Shown one piece after another: positions 8,404-16,805 of a DNA stretch of 64,000 bases. The stretch spans positions 14,591 to 78,590 of the forward strand of contig CAKPIS010000006.1 in NCBI GenBank assembly GCA_934162425.1, read 5' to 3'. The notes beneath the pieces were generated by a model. It made no database searches. It was not told where the DNA came from and saw nothing but the letters and a program-made list of their open reading frames with translations. The DNA is from an uncultured Bacilli bacterium (GTDB taxonomy: Bacteria; Bacillota_I; Bacilli_A; RF39; UBA660). The position numbers and the translations under genes were made by a program. Positions within the stretch are counted from its first letter, which is position 1, and each line of letters starts with the position of its first letter.

Positions 8404-9648
8404 CTATATATTACCAGTTATTATACTCTTTAATGACCTTCTATATATTTCTATTATACTTGCCTTTTTAATATCATTTTTTACAGTTAATTCAACCTTA
8501 CTAACTACTTTATTTCCATCTTTTAATTTTAAAATTCCAACTCTTTGTCCTTTTTTTAAAGGAAGCTTAATTTTATCTAGTTTAATTTCATAATTTAATG
8601 CTTCTTTTTCTTCTCCTCTTTTAATTAATACACTAGCATCTTTCTTTGGAACTATTTTTACATTTTGATTTTTAGCTTTCGTTATTTTTTTATTTGATAT
8701 AACATCACCTTTTTTCACCTCTACTTGCATTTCATATGAATTATATCCATAATCTAAAAGAGTCATCATATTACTATTTCTAGTTTTACTATCACTTGCG
8801 CCCATTATTGTACCTATTAATCTCATTCTATTTTTATTTGCCGTTGCAGTAAGGCAGTATCCTGCTTCTTTTGTATAACCTGTTTTCAGTCCATCTGCTC
8901 CTTCATAAGTTTTTATAAGTTTATTTGTATTAACAAGCCAAAACTTATTATCTGTATTTTGTCTTAAATAATCTTCATAAATAGTAGTAAATTCAAATAT
9001 CTTTTCATGCTTAACTAATTCTCTTGCCATAAATGCCATATCATATGCAGATGAATAATGATTAGCTTCATCAAGTCCTGTTGCATTTTTAAAATTAGTA
9101 TCTTTTAGTCCAAGTTCTTTAGCCTTTTGATTCATTTTTTCTACAAACTTATCTTCAGTTCCAGCTATTCTTTCTGCGAATACAACAGTTGCATCATTAG
9201 CAGATCCTATTGCAACTCCCTTAAACAAGTCTTTAACACTCATTTTTTCATTAGCTTGTAAAAAGATTTGACTACCACCCATAGAAGACGCATTAGGTGA
9301 TGTAGTTAAAGTCTCATTCCACTTCAAGTTGCCTTTTTCTATTTCTTCCATAATAAGTATCATACTCATTATCTTAGTCATAGAAGCTGGAGCATATCTT
9401 TCATGAACATTTTTTTCATATATTATCTTACCAGTAGTTGCTTCAATTAATATTGCACTTTTACCATCACTTAATAAATTATCATCTGTGCCTTTACTTT
9501 CTTTTTTAGTTACATCTTCTTTTGTAGTTTTGGTATTAGTAGTAGTTTCATTTGTTTTATCACTTATGTTACTATCTATTTGAGCTGAAACTTTAATAAA
9601 TGGAATAAATAACATCATACATATAATAAAAAAACATATTTTTTTCAT
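8404..9648 (-). CDS. dacF: D-alanyl-D-alanine carboxypeptidase (penicillin-binding protein, DacF type)
   Basis: A 414-residue secreted low-molecular-weight PBP that trims the terminal D-Ala of peptidoglycan stem peptides. It has an N-terminal signal peptide (about residues 1-22), then a Thr/Lys-rich linker. The three active-site motifs are SMTK (Ser89-Lys92), SAN (149-151) and KTG (255-257). A PBP5-type C-terminal beta domain (about 300-385) and a terminal basic segment that may bind the membrane follow. Its neighbour is a pyrimidine-nucleoside phosphorylase; the pdp-dacF pairing is known in Bacillus relatives, which is why dacF is preferred over dacA. A terminator follows. Confidence 0.92.
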   Translation of the reverse strand: MKKICFFIICMMLFIPFIKVSAQIDSNISDKTNETTTNTKTTKEDVTKKESKGTDDNLLSDGKSAILIEATTGKIIYEKNVHERYAPASMTKIMSMILIMEEIEKGNLKWNETLTTSPNASSMGGSQIFLQANEKMSVKDLFKGVAIGSANDATVVFAERIAGTEDKFVEKMNQKAKELGLKDTNFKNATGLDEANHYSSAYDMAFMARELVKHEKIFEFTTIYEDYLRQNTDNKFWLVNTNKLIKTYEGADGLKTGYTKEAGYCLTATANKNRMRLIGTIMGASDSKTRNSNMMTLLDYGYNSYEMQVEVKKGDVISNKKITKAKNQNVKIVPKKDASVLIKRGEEKEALNYEIKLDKIKLPLKKGQRVGILKLKDGNKVVSKVELTVKNDIKKASIIEIYRRSLKSIITGNI

Positions 9649-9703
9649 ATCACACCTCTAATAAAAAATATGTCTTTTTAAGTAAAATATACATTATTAA
9701 TTT

Positions 9704-10978
9704 TTATTTTATAACTCCATATATAAGTGGTAACTCTTCTTCTTTTACACTAGTTATTATAAAACAATTTCTAACTTCATCTTCACTTATCTTTTTATCA
9801 TCATAATAAATAGTAGCTAGTAAATCATTCTTATTTATATAGTCTCCCATATGTTTGTTTATTTTAATTCCAACTTTATAATTTATCTTATCTTCTTTAT
9901 TTTGTCTTCCACTTCCCATTGAAGAACACATAATAGCTAGTTTAGTTTCATCAATATCATTTAAATATCCACTTGTATTAGAATATACTTTAAAAGTTTT
10001 ATCTGATACTTCTATTTTATTAATATCTCCGCCTTGATATTTTATAAACTCTTTAAATTTCTCAAGTGCCTTTTTACTTTCTAGTGCTTCTATAGCTTCT
10101 TTTAGAGCATCATCCAAACTAATATTCTTACCCATACTAATCATATATGCTGATATTGTTAAGCAAAGCTTGGTTAGTTTTTCATTACCTACTCCTTCTA
10201 AAACTTCTATAGCTTCTTTAACTTCAAGAGCATTACCTATAGTGCATCCTAAAGGCTCATCCATATTTGTAATTAAAGCAACTGTTTCCTTGTTATATTT
10301 TTTTCCAATAGAAACCATTAATTTTGCAAGTTCTACTGAATCTTTTAAATCTGTTATAAGTGCACCAGAACCCGTTTTAACATCCAAAACAATTTTATCT
10401 GCACCAGCTGCTATTTTCTTACTCATTATACTAGATGCTATAAGTGGTATTGATCTTGTTGTTCCAGTAACATCTCTTAATGCATATATTTTTTTATCAG
10501 CTGGAACTAAGTCTTTTGTCTGCATAGCATCTACTATTCCTATATCTTGTACTTGTTTTATAAACTCTTCTTCTGTTAAGTTAGAATTAAACCCACTAAT
10601 AGAATCAAGTTTGTCAATGGTGCCTCCTGTATGTCCAAGTCCCTTACCAGATAATTTGGCTACTTTAACCGATGCTGATGCTACTATTGGAGCAACTATC
10701 AAAGTAGTTTTATCACCAACTCCACCAGTTGAATGCTTATCTACTTTTATTCCATCTATAGAAGATAAATTAAGTGTATCCCCACTATTAACCATTGCCT
10801 TAGTCATATAATATGTTTCATCATCATTCATGCCATTTATACATATAGCCATTAATAAGGCTGAAGCTTGTGCATCACTTATTATTCCAAGAGTATAGCC
10901 ATTAATAAAATAATCTATTTCTTCTTCAGTTAGTACTTCATTATTTTTTTTCTTTTCTATAATAGATATTATGTTCAT
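9704..10978 (-). CDS. pdp: Pyrimidine-nucleoside phosphorylase
   Basis: A 424-residue enzyme that cleaves uridine, thymidine and deoxyuridine with phosphate to give the base and (deoxy)ribose-1-phosphate in nucleoside salvage. It shows the phosphate-binding DKHSTGGVGDKTT motif (about residues 79-91) and the glycosyltransferase family 3 alpha/beta fold with the C-terminal PYNP domain (about 330-415). The ATG at 10978 is chosen because AGGGGTGAT lies just upstream; a GTG three codons earlier overlaps this ribosome site. It lies upstream of dacF on the same strand, about 55 bases away. Confidence 0.93.
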   Translation of the reverse strand: MNIISIIEKKKNNEVLTEEEIDYFINGYTLGIISDAQASALLMAICINGMNDDETYYMTKAMVNSGDTLNLSSIDGIKVDKHSTGGVGDKTTLIVAPIVASASVKVAKLSGKGLGHTGGTIDKLDSISGFNSNLTEEEFIKQVQDIGIVDAMQTKDLVPADKKIYALRDVTGTTRSIPLIASSIMSKKIAAGADKIVLDVKTGSGALITDLKDSVELAKLMVSIGKKYNKETVALITNMDEPLGCTIGNALEVKEAIEVLEGVGNEKLTKLCLTISAYMISMGKNISLDDALKEAIEALESKKALEKFKEFIKYQGGDINKIEVSDKTFKVYSNTSGYLNDIDETKLAIMCSSMGSGRQNKEDKINYKVGIKINKHMGDYINKNDLLATIYYDDKKISEDEVRNCFIITSVKEEELPLIYGVIK

Positions 10979-11041
10979 ATTTATCACCCCTATTATTATA
11001 TATTTATTATAGCATAAATGTGCAAAAGATGATAAAGTTAA

Positions 11042-11926
11042 TTAAATAAACTTGTATTCTCTTTCTAATATTTTATTATCAGTAACATATTTCATAATAA
11101 ATTTATTATTCTTTTTACATATAATAATTCCCATTGTAGGATTTTGACCTGGCTTTTTTAAATTGTTATCAATATAATTCATATATACTGAAATTTGACC
11201 TATATGTTCTTTTTTTAATTCAGTTACTTTTAACTCTAATACTACATATCTATTATCATTTATGTTAAATAAGAGCATATCTATATAGTTATATCTACTA
11301 CCTATCTTTATTGGGTACTCATTTTTAATAAATGAAAAGCCTTCTCCTAATTCTGATAAAAATCCTGGTATATCTTCTAATATTAAGTCTTGTAACATCT
11401 TTTCTGTTATTTCATCAGTGTTATATTTATTTTTAATTAGTATAGGATTCTTTATAAAATCATAACAAGACGTTTCTTTATTTTCTATTAATTTATGTTT
11501 TGCCTCTTCATCTAATCTTTCGTATTCTTTATTCTTTATTTTCTCACGAAGTTTTCTATAACTTAAACTTTGTTCTTCTGCTATTTTTATGTAATAATTT
11601 ATTTCATTATCATTATTCAATTTTAATAATTCTCTGTAATGAGTCCATGACAATTGGTCACGCATTGCGTGACCTTTTTCAATATAATAATAAAACTGTC
11701 GCATATACTTTAAATTCGTTGAGGTGTACCCCTTTCCAAGCTCATTTGTTAACCTAATAGAATACTTTTTTATTATACTTTTTCCGTAACTTTTACCAGC
11801 TTCACTAAGTAGTTTACCCACCATGTAATATGTATTTAAATCACTTCTATTTTTTGAGTAGTCTTTTACTCTTTTATATACTTCATTATTTATTAATTCT
11901 CTTTTTATTTCTTCATAATAATTCAT
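11042..11926 (-). CDS. DUF1016/YhcG-family PD-(D/E)XK nuclease-like protein (second of a tandem pair)
   Basis: A 294-residue protein with the N-terminal winged-helix region of DUF1016 (about residues 10-130) and a C-terminal PD-(D/E)XK nuclease fold (about 150-290). Candidate catalytic residues are Asp216, Glu231, Lys233 and Gln244 (IDMLLF, ELKV, GQISVYMNY). The family occurs in, or near, type I restriction loci, but no hsd genes are seen here. It is about three-quarters identical to the gene upstream, with divergence concentrated at residues 66-125 and 175-202. The ATG at 11926 has AGGAG 7 bases upstream and aligns with the paralogue's start. The coding strand contains a perfect palindrome at 11656-11674. 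Confidence 0.82.
   Translation of the reverse strand: MNYYEEIKRELINNEVYKRVKDYSKNRSDLNTYYMVGKLLSEAGKSYGKSIIKKYSIRLTNELGKGYTSTNLKYMRQFYYYIEKGHAMRDQLSWTHYRELLKLNNDNEINYYIKIAEEQSLSYRKLREKIKNKEYERLDEEAKHKLIENKETSCYDFIKNPILIKNKYNTDEITEKMLQDLILEDIPGFLSELGEGFSFIKNEYPIKIGSRYNYIDMLLFNINDNRYVVLELKVTELKKEHIGQISVYMNYIDNNLKKPGQNPTMGIIICKKNNKFIMKYVTDNKILEREYKFI
11656..11674. repeat. Intragenic palindrome in the second DUF1016 gene
   Basis: GGTCACGCATTGCGTGACC: two 8-base arms (9 counting the A-T pair) around a tiny centre. It is centred on the A of the ATG codon for Met88, in the most variable part of the protein. Confidence 0.8.
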
Positions 11927-11937
11927 AGAATTCTCCT

Positions 11938-12819
11938 TCATATTAGTTCATATTCTCTTTCTAATATTTTATTATCAGTAACATATTTCATAATAAATTT
12001 ATTATTCTTTTTACATATAATAATTCCCATTGTAGGATTTTGATCCATCTTTTTTAAATTGTTATCAATATAATTCATATAGACTGAAATTTGACATATA
12101 TGTTCTTTTTTTAGTTCAGTTACCTTTAACTCTAATACTACATATCTATTATCATTTATGTTAAATAAGAGCATATCTATATAATTATATCTACTGCCTA
12201 TCTTTATTGGGTACTCATTTCCAACATATGTAAAACCATCACCTAACTCTTTTAAAAGGTTATCTAAATCTTCCAATATAAGTTCTTTTAAAGTTTTCTC
12301 TGTTATTTCATTAGTGTTATATTTATTTTTGATTAGTATAGGATTCTTTATAAAATCATAACAAGACGTTTCTTTATTTTCTATTAATTTGTGCTTTGCC
12401 TCTTCATCTAACCTTTCATATTCTTTATTCTTTATTTTCTCACGAAGTTTTCTTACAGATAAATTTTGTTCTTCTGCTATTTTTATATAATATTTCATCA
12501 TATCTCCATCTAACCATATTATTTCACAATAATGCGAATATGATAATTTATCCGACATTGTCGGACATTTTGAAAATACGTTAAAAAATCTCCTAAAATA
12601 TCTTAATCTAGTTGGAGTATAACCTCTGCCTAATTCCTTGGTTAACCTAATAGAATACTTTTTTATTATACTTTCTCCGTAACTTTTACCAGCTTCACTA
12701 AGTAGTTTACCTACCATGTAATATGTATTTAAATCACTTCTATTTTTTGAGTAATCTTTTACTCTTTTATATACTTCATTATTTATTAATTCTCTTTTTA
12801 TTTCTTCATAATAATTCAT
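11938..12819 (-). CDS. DUF1016/YhcG-family PD-(D/E)XK nuclease-like protein (first of a tandem pair)
   Basis: A 293-residue paralogue of the next gene. The N-terminal 65 residues and the nuclease domain are nearly identical, while residues 66-125 are different (NVFSKCPTMSDKLSYSHY here against YYIEKGHAMRDQLSWTHY in the partner). The same Asp, Glu-x-Lys and Gln residues are present in the nuclease fold. An AGGTGGGAT ribosome site precedes the ATG. Its stop lies only 11 bases before the partner's start, so the two are cotranscribed and might form a heterodimer (inference). A short SSB gene lies immediately upstream. A perfect palindrome at 12551-12565 occupies the position equivalent to the one in the partner. 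Confidence 0.82.
   Translation of the reverse strand: MNYYEEIKRELINNEVYKRVKDYSKNRSDLNTYYMVGKLLSEAGKSYGESIIKKYSIRLTKELGRGYTPTRLRYFRRFFNVFSKCPTMSDKLSYSHYCEIIWLDGDMMKYYIKIAEEQNLSVRKLREKIKNKEYERLDEEAKHKLIENKETSCYDFIKNPILIKNKYNTNEITEKTLKELILEDLDNLLKELGDGFTYVGNEYPIKIGSRYNYIDMLLFNINDNRYVVLELKVTELKKEHICQISVYMNYIDNNLKKMDQNPTMGIIICKKNNKFIMKYVTDNKILEREYELI
12551..12565. repeat. Intragenic palindrome in the first DUF1016 gene
   Basis: TCCGACATTGTCGGA: 6-base arms (7 counting the A-T pair) with the same ATT centre, placed on the homologous Met codon. Its arms are unrelated in sequence to those of the partner gene's palindrome. Confidence 0.8.
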
Positions 12820-12838
12820 ATCCCACCTATATCAAAGA

Positions 12839-12868
12839 AAAACAGATTATTTTTCTTTATCTGTTTCT
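12839..12868 (-). terminator. Probable terminator at the end of ssb
   Basis: On the minus strand AACAGAT and ATCTGTT form a stem with an A-rich 11-base loop, followed by TTTCTTT. The stem spans the ssb stop codon. The T tract is short, so some read-through into the DUF1016 pair is possible. Confidence 0.5.
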
Positions 12869-13197
12869 CTATTTTTTCTATTGCTAGATAAAAACGTTAC
12901 TTTTTCTGCAATAAATTCAGTTACTTGTCTTGTTTTTTCATCTTCAGTTTCATATTTTCTAGTCTGAATTCTTCCCTTAACACCTAATAAATCTCCTTTG
13001 CTGCAATACTCGCTAGTTGACTCAGCAACATTATTCCATAATATACAATCTATAAAATCCGTATCATATTCTCCATCAGGATTTTTATAGCTTCTAGGTA
13101 CAGCTAGAGTTATATTTGCAACATTTTTTCCTGTTTCAGTTTTCTTTAGTTCTGGATCTTTAACTAATCTTCCTATAACTATTAACTGATTTAGCAT
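12847..13197 (-). CDS. ssb: Single-stranded DNA-binding protein, short form
   Basis: A 116-residue OB-fold protein that coats single-stranded DNA. Recognisable segments are NQLIVIGRLVKDPE at the start, TLAVPRSYKNPDGE, DFIDCILWNN and KGDLLGVKGRI. The usual glycine-rich linker and acidic C-terminal tip (DDDIPF), which recruits repair proteins, are absent: it ends in a basic/charged tail. In length and tail it resembles the competence-type SsbB of Bacillus rather than the replicative SsbA. GGAGG precedes the ATG. It is the nearest upstream gene to the DUF1016 pair. A second, full-length ssb probably exists elsewhere (inference). Confidence 0.9.
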   Translation of the reverse strand: MLNQLIVIGRLVKDPELKKTETGKNVANITLAVPRSYKNPDGEYDTDFIDCILWNNVAESTSEYCSKGDLLGVKGRIQTRKYETEDEKTRQVTEFIAEKVTFLSSNRKNRETDKEK

Positions 13198-13308
13198 GTT
13201 TTTTCCTCCTTTCTGTGAGTAAATTTACAACAAATAAAAACCATTATCAAAACGCAGATTTTTAAAATCATATAGTTAATATGAAGAAAAAATTAATTTT
13301 TTGCTATA

Positions 13309-13350
13309 CAAAAAAAGAAATTCTGAATACTTTTAGTACTCAAAATTTCA
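13309..13350 (-). terminator. Strong terminator of the suf operon
   Basis: On the minus strand a 15-bp stem (13335-13349 with 13317-13331, two G-U pairs) closes on a 3-base loop and is followed by a T7 run, 38 bases after the sufB stop. Confidence 0.85.
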
Positions 13351-13387
13351 AAATCTGTAATTTGTTCGATTTTTTCCGACAATTTAT

Positions 13388-14719
13388 TTATAACTTGCAA
13401 ACAGGTATTTTATTTTTTAATAGATTATTTAACTCTACTGCATATTCTAATGGTAATTCCTCAGTAAATGCTTCTAAAAATCCTATTATTAATAACTCTG
13501 TTGCTTTATCAATATCTATACCTCTTGTCATAAGATAAAATAAATTTTCTGGATTTATCTTACTAACAGTTGCTTCATGTTCTATTGAACTAGAATTATT
13601 TTTACAGATATTAGCCGGGAACGTATCACTTTTTGATTTTTCATCTAATATCATAGTATCGCATTTTACACTTGCAAACGATTTTTTAGCCGACTTTGTA
13701 ATCTTAACAAGTCCCCTATATGACGCATTTCCACCATTTCTTGCAATTGATTTTGATAATATATTACTCTTTGTATGTTTACCTAAATGTATCATTTTAG
13801 CACCTGTATCTTGAACTTGCATTTTATCTGCTACTGCAATTGTTGTACAACTTCCTTTAGAATAATCTCCCTTTAAAACGCAGCAAGGATACTTCATAGT
13901 AACTTTAGAACCTATATTACCATCTACCCATTCCATAACACCATAATCATCTACTATTGCTCTTTTAGTAACTAAATTATATACATTATTAGACCAGTTT
14001 TGAATGGTTGTATAACGACACTTTGCGTTTTTACCAACAAATATTTCAACACAAGCAGCATGAAGACTATCATTAGAATAGACAGGAGCAGTACATCCTT
14101 CTATATAATGAAGTTCACTATCATCATCAACTATAATTAAAGTTCTTTCAAATTGCCCCATATCCTTAGAATTAATTCTAAAATAACTTTGAAGAGGTCT
14201 ATCAAGTTTTGTATGAGGAGGTACATAAATGAAAGTTCCTCCAGACCAAACCGATCCATTTAAAGCAGCAAACTTATTATCATCATTACTTACTAATTTA
14301 CCAAAATATTTTTTAAATATATCAGGATACTTTTTTAAAGCTGTATCTGTATCTAAAAATATTACGTTTTTATCCTCTACTTCTTTTAGCATATTACGAT
14401 ATAAAGCTTCACTTTCATACTGCACATGTATCCCGCCTAAATATTTTTCTTCTGCATCAGAAAGACCTATATCATCAAATGTTTTTCTAATGTCTTTATC
14501 AACATCATCCCAGTTATTAGCAACAACTTTATCAAGTGATTTATAATAAATTATATCATCAAAATTAAGTTTTATTTTAGGTCCAAAACTAGGCATTTCA
14601 AAGTTCTTAAATTTTTTAAAGGAATCAAGACGGTAATTAAGCATCCATTCTGGTTCATTTTTATGCTTTGAAATAAGTCTAATTTTTTCTTCATCTATTC
14701 CCTTATTTAACTTACTCAT
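13388..14719 (-). CDS. sufB: Fe-S cluster assembly scaffold SufB
   Basis: A 443-residue scaffold subunit of the SufBCD complex, on which Fe-S clusters are built before transfer to apoproteins. The parallel beta-helix core is recognisable in segments such as GSVWSGGTFIYVPPH, EGCTAPVYSNDSLHAACVEIF and GNASYRGLVKI. The C-terminal ITRGID-type segment appears as LMTRGIDIDKATELLIIGF. The Cys of the SLHAACVE block lies in the region where SufB cysteines act in cluster assembly. The ATG at 14719 has GGAGG upstream. It is the last gene of the suf operon and is followed by a strong terminator. Confidence 0.95.
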   Translation of the reverse strand: MSKLNKGIDEEKIRLISKHKNEPEWMLNYRLDSFKKFKNFEMPSFGPKIKLNFDDIIYYKSLDKVVANNWDDVDKDIRKTFDDIGLSDAEEKYLGGIHVQYESEALYRNMLKEVEDKNVIFLDTDTALKKYPDIFKKYFGKLVSNDDNKFAALNGSVWSGGTFIYVPPHTKLDRPLQSYFRINSKDMGQFERTLIIVDDDSELHYIEGCTAPVYSNDSLHAACVEIFVGKNAKCRYTTIQNWSNNVYNLVTKRAIVDDYGVMEWVDGNIGSKVTMKYPCCVLKGDYSKGSCTTIAVADKMQVQDTGAKMIHLGKHTKSNILSKSIARNGGNASYRGLVKITKSAKKSFASVKCDTMILDEKSKSDTFPANICKNNSSSIEHEATVSKINPENLFYLMTRGIDIDKATELLIIGFLEAFTEELPLEYAVELNNLLKNKIPVCKL

Positions 14720-14735
14720 CAAGACTCCTCCTTAA

Positions 14736-15161
14736 TTATTTTTTTAATATATTGTATTTTTCTTTTATAGCCTCATCATCACTAAAATTAAAATATAATT
14801 CATGTGTATTTATTATTCTATTAAGCATTTCTTCTTTAGTACAAGGCTTTTTAACACCAAGCATAGTAACTGGCAATGCTCCTAAAACAAATAATTTATC
14901 ACTATGCTCTCCAAGCTCATATTCTGCTTCTGTAATAGAATTAAAATATGGATAGATATTACTATCATCATATATTGCATCTAAAAATATAGCTAAATTA
15001 TCATCGCTAATTTCTTTTGTACCCAATATATAGGATTCATGTGTACATCTTAAATTCATATTAGGAATTTTATTTCTTAACACATCATCATCTGTAAACT
15101 TAACTAAGTTTGCAAAAGTCATTTCATTTGGATTAATTAAATTTTTATTTTTCTTTCTCAT
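14736..15161 (-). CDS. Unidentified protein encoded inside the suf operon
   Basis: A 141-residue soluble protein, rich in Asn, Asp and Glu, with no signal peptide or membrane segment. Notable pieces are NLRCTHESYILGTKEIS (single Cys-His pair), IYDDSNIYPYFNS and a C-terminal helical KEEMLNRIINTHELYF. I do not recognise the family. It sits between sufU and sufB with a 1-base gap to sufU and 16 bases to sufB, so it is cotranscribed with the machinery. The usual Firmicutes order is sufC-D-S-U-B with nothing in this slot. A role in Fe-S biogenesis is inferred from position only. GGAAG precedes the ATG. Confidence 0.75.
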   Translation of the reverse strand: MRKKNKNLINPNEMTFANLVKFTDDDVLRNKIPNMNLRCTHESYILGTKEISDDNLAIFLDAIYDDSNIYPYFNSITEAEYELGEHSDKLFVLGALPVTMLGVKKPCTKEEMLNRIINTHELYFNFSDDEAIKEKYNILKK

Positions 15162-15162
15162 T

Positions 15163-15594
15163 TTATATACTTCCTTTACTACTTAATAATATTTTTTTTA
15201 ACCCCTCATATGGCAATAATGCACATTTCTTTCTATTTGCTTGTTTATGTATTTCATCAAATGCTAAAGCTTCTTCTAATATACTATCATCATAAGGTTT
15301 TTCTTCTATCATATTTTCATAATTTTCTATTATTTTTAAAACATCATCTATACTCTTACCTATTATGAGTTTCATCATTATAGATGATGCTGATGTAGAT
15401 ATTGCACAAGCTTCTCCATCAAAATACGCATCTTTTATAATATTATCTTCTATTAATACCATAAAATCTAAATTATCAATGCAAGATGAACTATTCATAT
15501 TAACCCTTTTATATCTCTTATCATCAACAGTCTTCTTATTAACTGGATTACTATAATTTTCAAGTATAATACTTTTTCTTAAATTCTCATCCAT
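15163..15594 (-). CDS. sufU: Zinc-dependent sulfur transferase SufU
   Basis: A 143-residue protein that accepts persulfide sulfur from SufS in Gram-positive SUF systems. The zinc/sulfur ligands are present: Cys38 and Asp40 (SSCID), Cys63 (GEACAIS) and Cys124 (RKKCALLP). The first motif differs from the more common N-P-x-C-G-D form but keeps the Cys-x-Asp spacing. The loop insert typical of SufU rather than IscU is consistent with the intervening helices. It lies 9 bases after sufS and 1 base before the unidentified gene. Confidence 0.92.
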   Translation of the reverse strand: MDENLRKSIILENYSNPVNKKTVDDKRYKRVNMNSSSCIDNLDFMVLIEDNIIKDAYFDGEACAISTSASSIMMKLIIGKSIDDVLKIIENYENMIEEKPYDDSILEEALAFDEIHKQANRKKCALLPYEGLKKILLSSKGSI

Positions 15595-15603
15595 ATTCTC
15601 CTC

Positions 15604-16800
15604 CTATAATGAATCATATAATATATTATCATTATCTAGTGCTTCTATAAGCCTATCTACATCATCATAAGTATTATATACATATAAACTAGCTCTACAA
15701 GTATTTTTAACACCTATTACTTCTGATAATATTTTAGCACAATGGTTACCAACTCTAATACATATATTTTTTTTATTTAAATATGCTGCAACATCTTGTG
15801 CAAATACACCTTCTACATTAAATGTTACTATTCCATTTTCTATATCTTTATTATAAATGGTTATGTTTTTAAGTTTAGATAATTTATCTACTAGGTACTT
15901 TTTAAGATTAATTTCATGCTTTTCAATTTTTTCTATTCCAATAGAATTAATATAACTAATAGCACTACCAAATCCTATTATACCAGCTATATTTATAGTA
16001 CCAGCTTCTAATTTTTCAGGCAATTCTTTATATGTTACATTTTTATTACTATCAAAAAATGCGTTCATACCACCACCTAATAATACTGGATTAATTTTAT
16101 CTAATAATTCTTCTTTCCCGTATAAAACTCCAACTCCAGTAGGCCCCATCATTTTATGAGCTGAAAATGCTAAAAAATCAATGTCTAAATCTTGTACATC
16201 TATTTTTTTATGAGGAACACTTTGAGCTCCATCTATAATGACTAATATATTATTTTCATGAGCTAATTTTATAATTTCCTTAATAGGTCTTACATCACCA
16301 AATACATTAGTTACATGAGCTAGTGATATTACCTTGGTATTTTTTGTAATTGCTTTTTTTACATTTTCTAATAATACTGTTAAATCGGGTTCTAAATCAA
16401 TGTAATTAATATTAAACCCTATTTTATCTGATAGATTAAACCAAGGTAGAATTAAAGATGCATGTTCTGCTTTTGTTGTTAAAACTTCATCATCTTTAGT
16501 TAAATAATCTCCAAAAAAGCCTTTTATAGCTATATTTAAACTTTCTGTTGTACCACTTGTAAAAATTATTTCACTACTTTTTTTTGCATTAATAAAGTCT
16601 TTTACTTTTTCTCTTACCTTTTTTATTTTATCATCTACTTTTAAACCTATATCATAGTCACCTCTACTAGAATTTGCACAGTAGTTTTCATAATAATTAC
16701 TTACCTCTTTTATTACACTATATGGTTTAAATGTTGTAGCACAATTATCTAAATATGTAATATCTTGTTTTAACATTGGAAAATCATTTCTTACATCCAT
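15604..16800 (-). CDS. sufS: Cysteine desulfurase SufS
   Basis: A 398-residue PLP enzyme that removes sulfur from cysteine as a persulfide. The PLP lysine is Lys216 in AFSAHKMMGPTG, with the upstream Asp of VIIDGAQS and the AHVTNVFG segment completing the cofactor pocket. The persulfide cysteine is Cys354 in RVGNHCAK. The short active-site loop marks it as a type II (SufS) desulfurase that needs SufU for activation. Its ribosome site GGAGGTGA overlaps the sufD stop codon, so the two genes are translationally coupled. Confidence 0.95.
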   Translation of the reverse strand: MDVRNDFPMLKQDITYLDNCATTFKPYSVIKEVSNYYENYCANSSRGDYDIGLKVDDKIKKVREKVKDFINAKKSSEIIFTSGTTESLNIAIKGFFGDYLTKDDEVLTTKAEHASLILPWFNLSDKIGFNINYIDLEPDLTVLLENVKKAITKNTKVISLAHVTNVFGDVRPIKEIIKLAHENNILVIIDGAQSVPHKKIDVQDLDIDFLAFSAHKMMGPTGVGVLYGKEELLDKINPVLLGGGMNAFFDSNKNVTYKELPEKLEAGTINIAGIIGFGSAISYINSIGIEKIEKHEINLKKYLVDKLSKLKNITIYNKDIENGIVTFNVEGVFAQDVAAYLNKKNICIRVGNHCAKILSEVIGVKNTCRASLYVYNTYDDVDRLIEALDNDNILYDSL

Positions 16801-16805
16801 TTATA

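Noticed and set aside
10170..10811. A 213-codon plus-strand open frame
   Set aside because: It is fully antisense to pdp, has a low-complexity Ser/Ile/Thr-rich text and no ribosome site; an AT-rich shadow frame.
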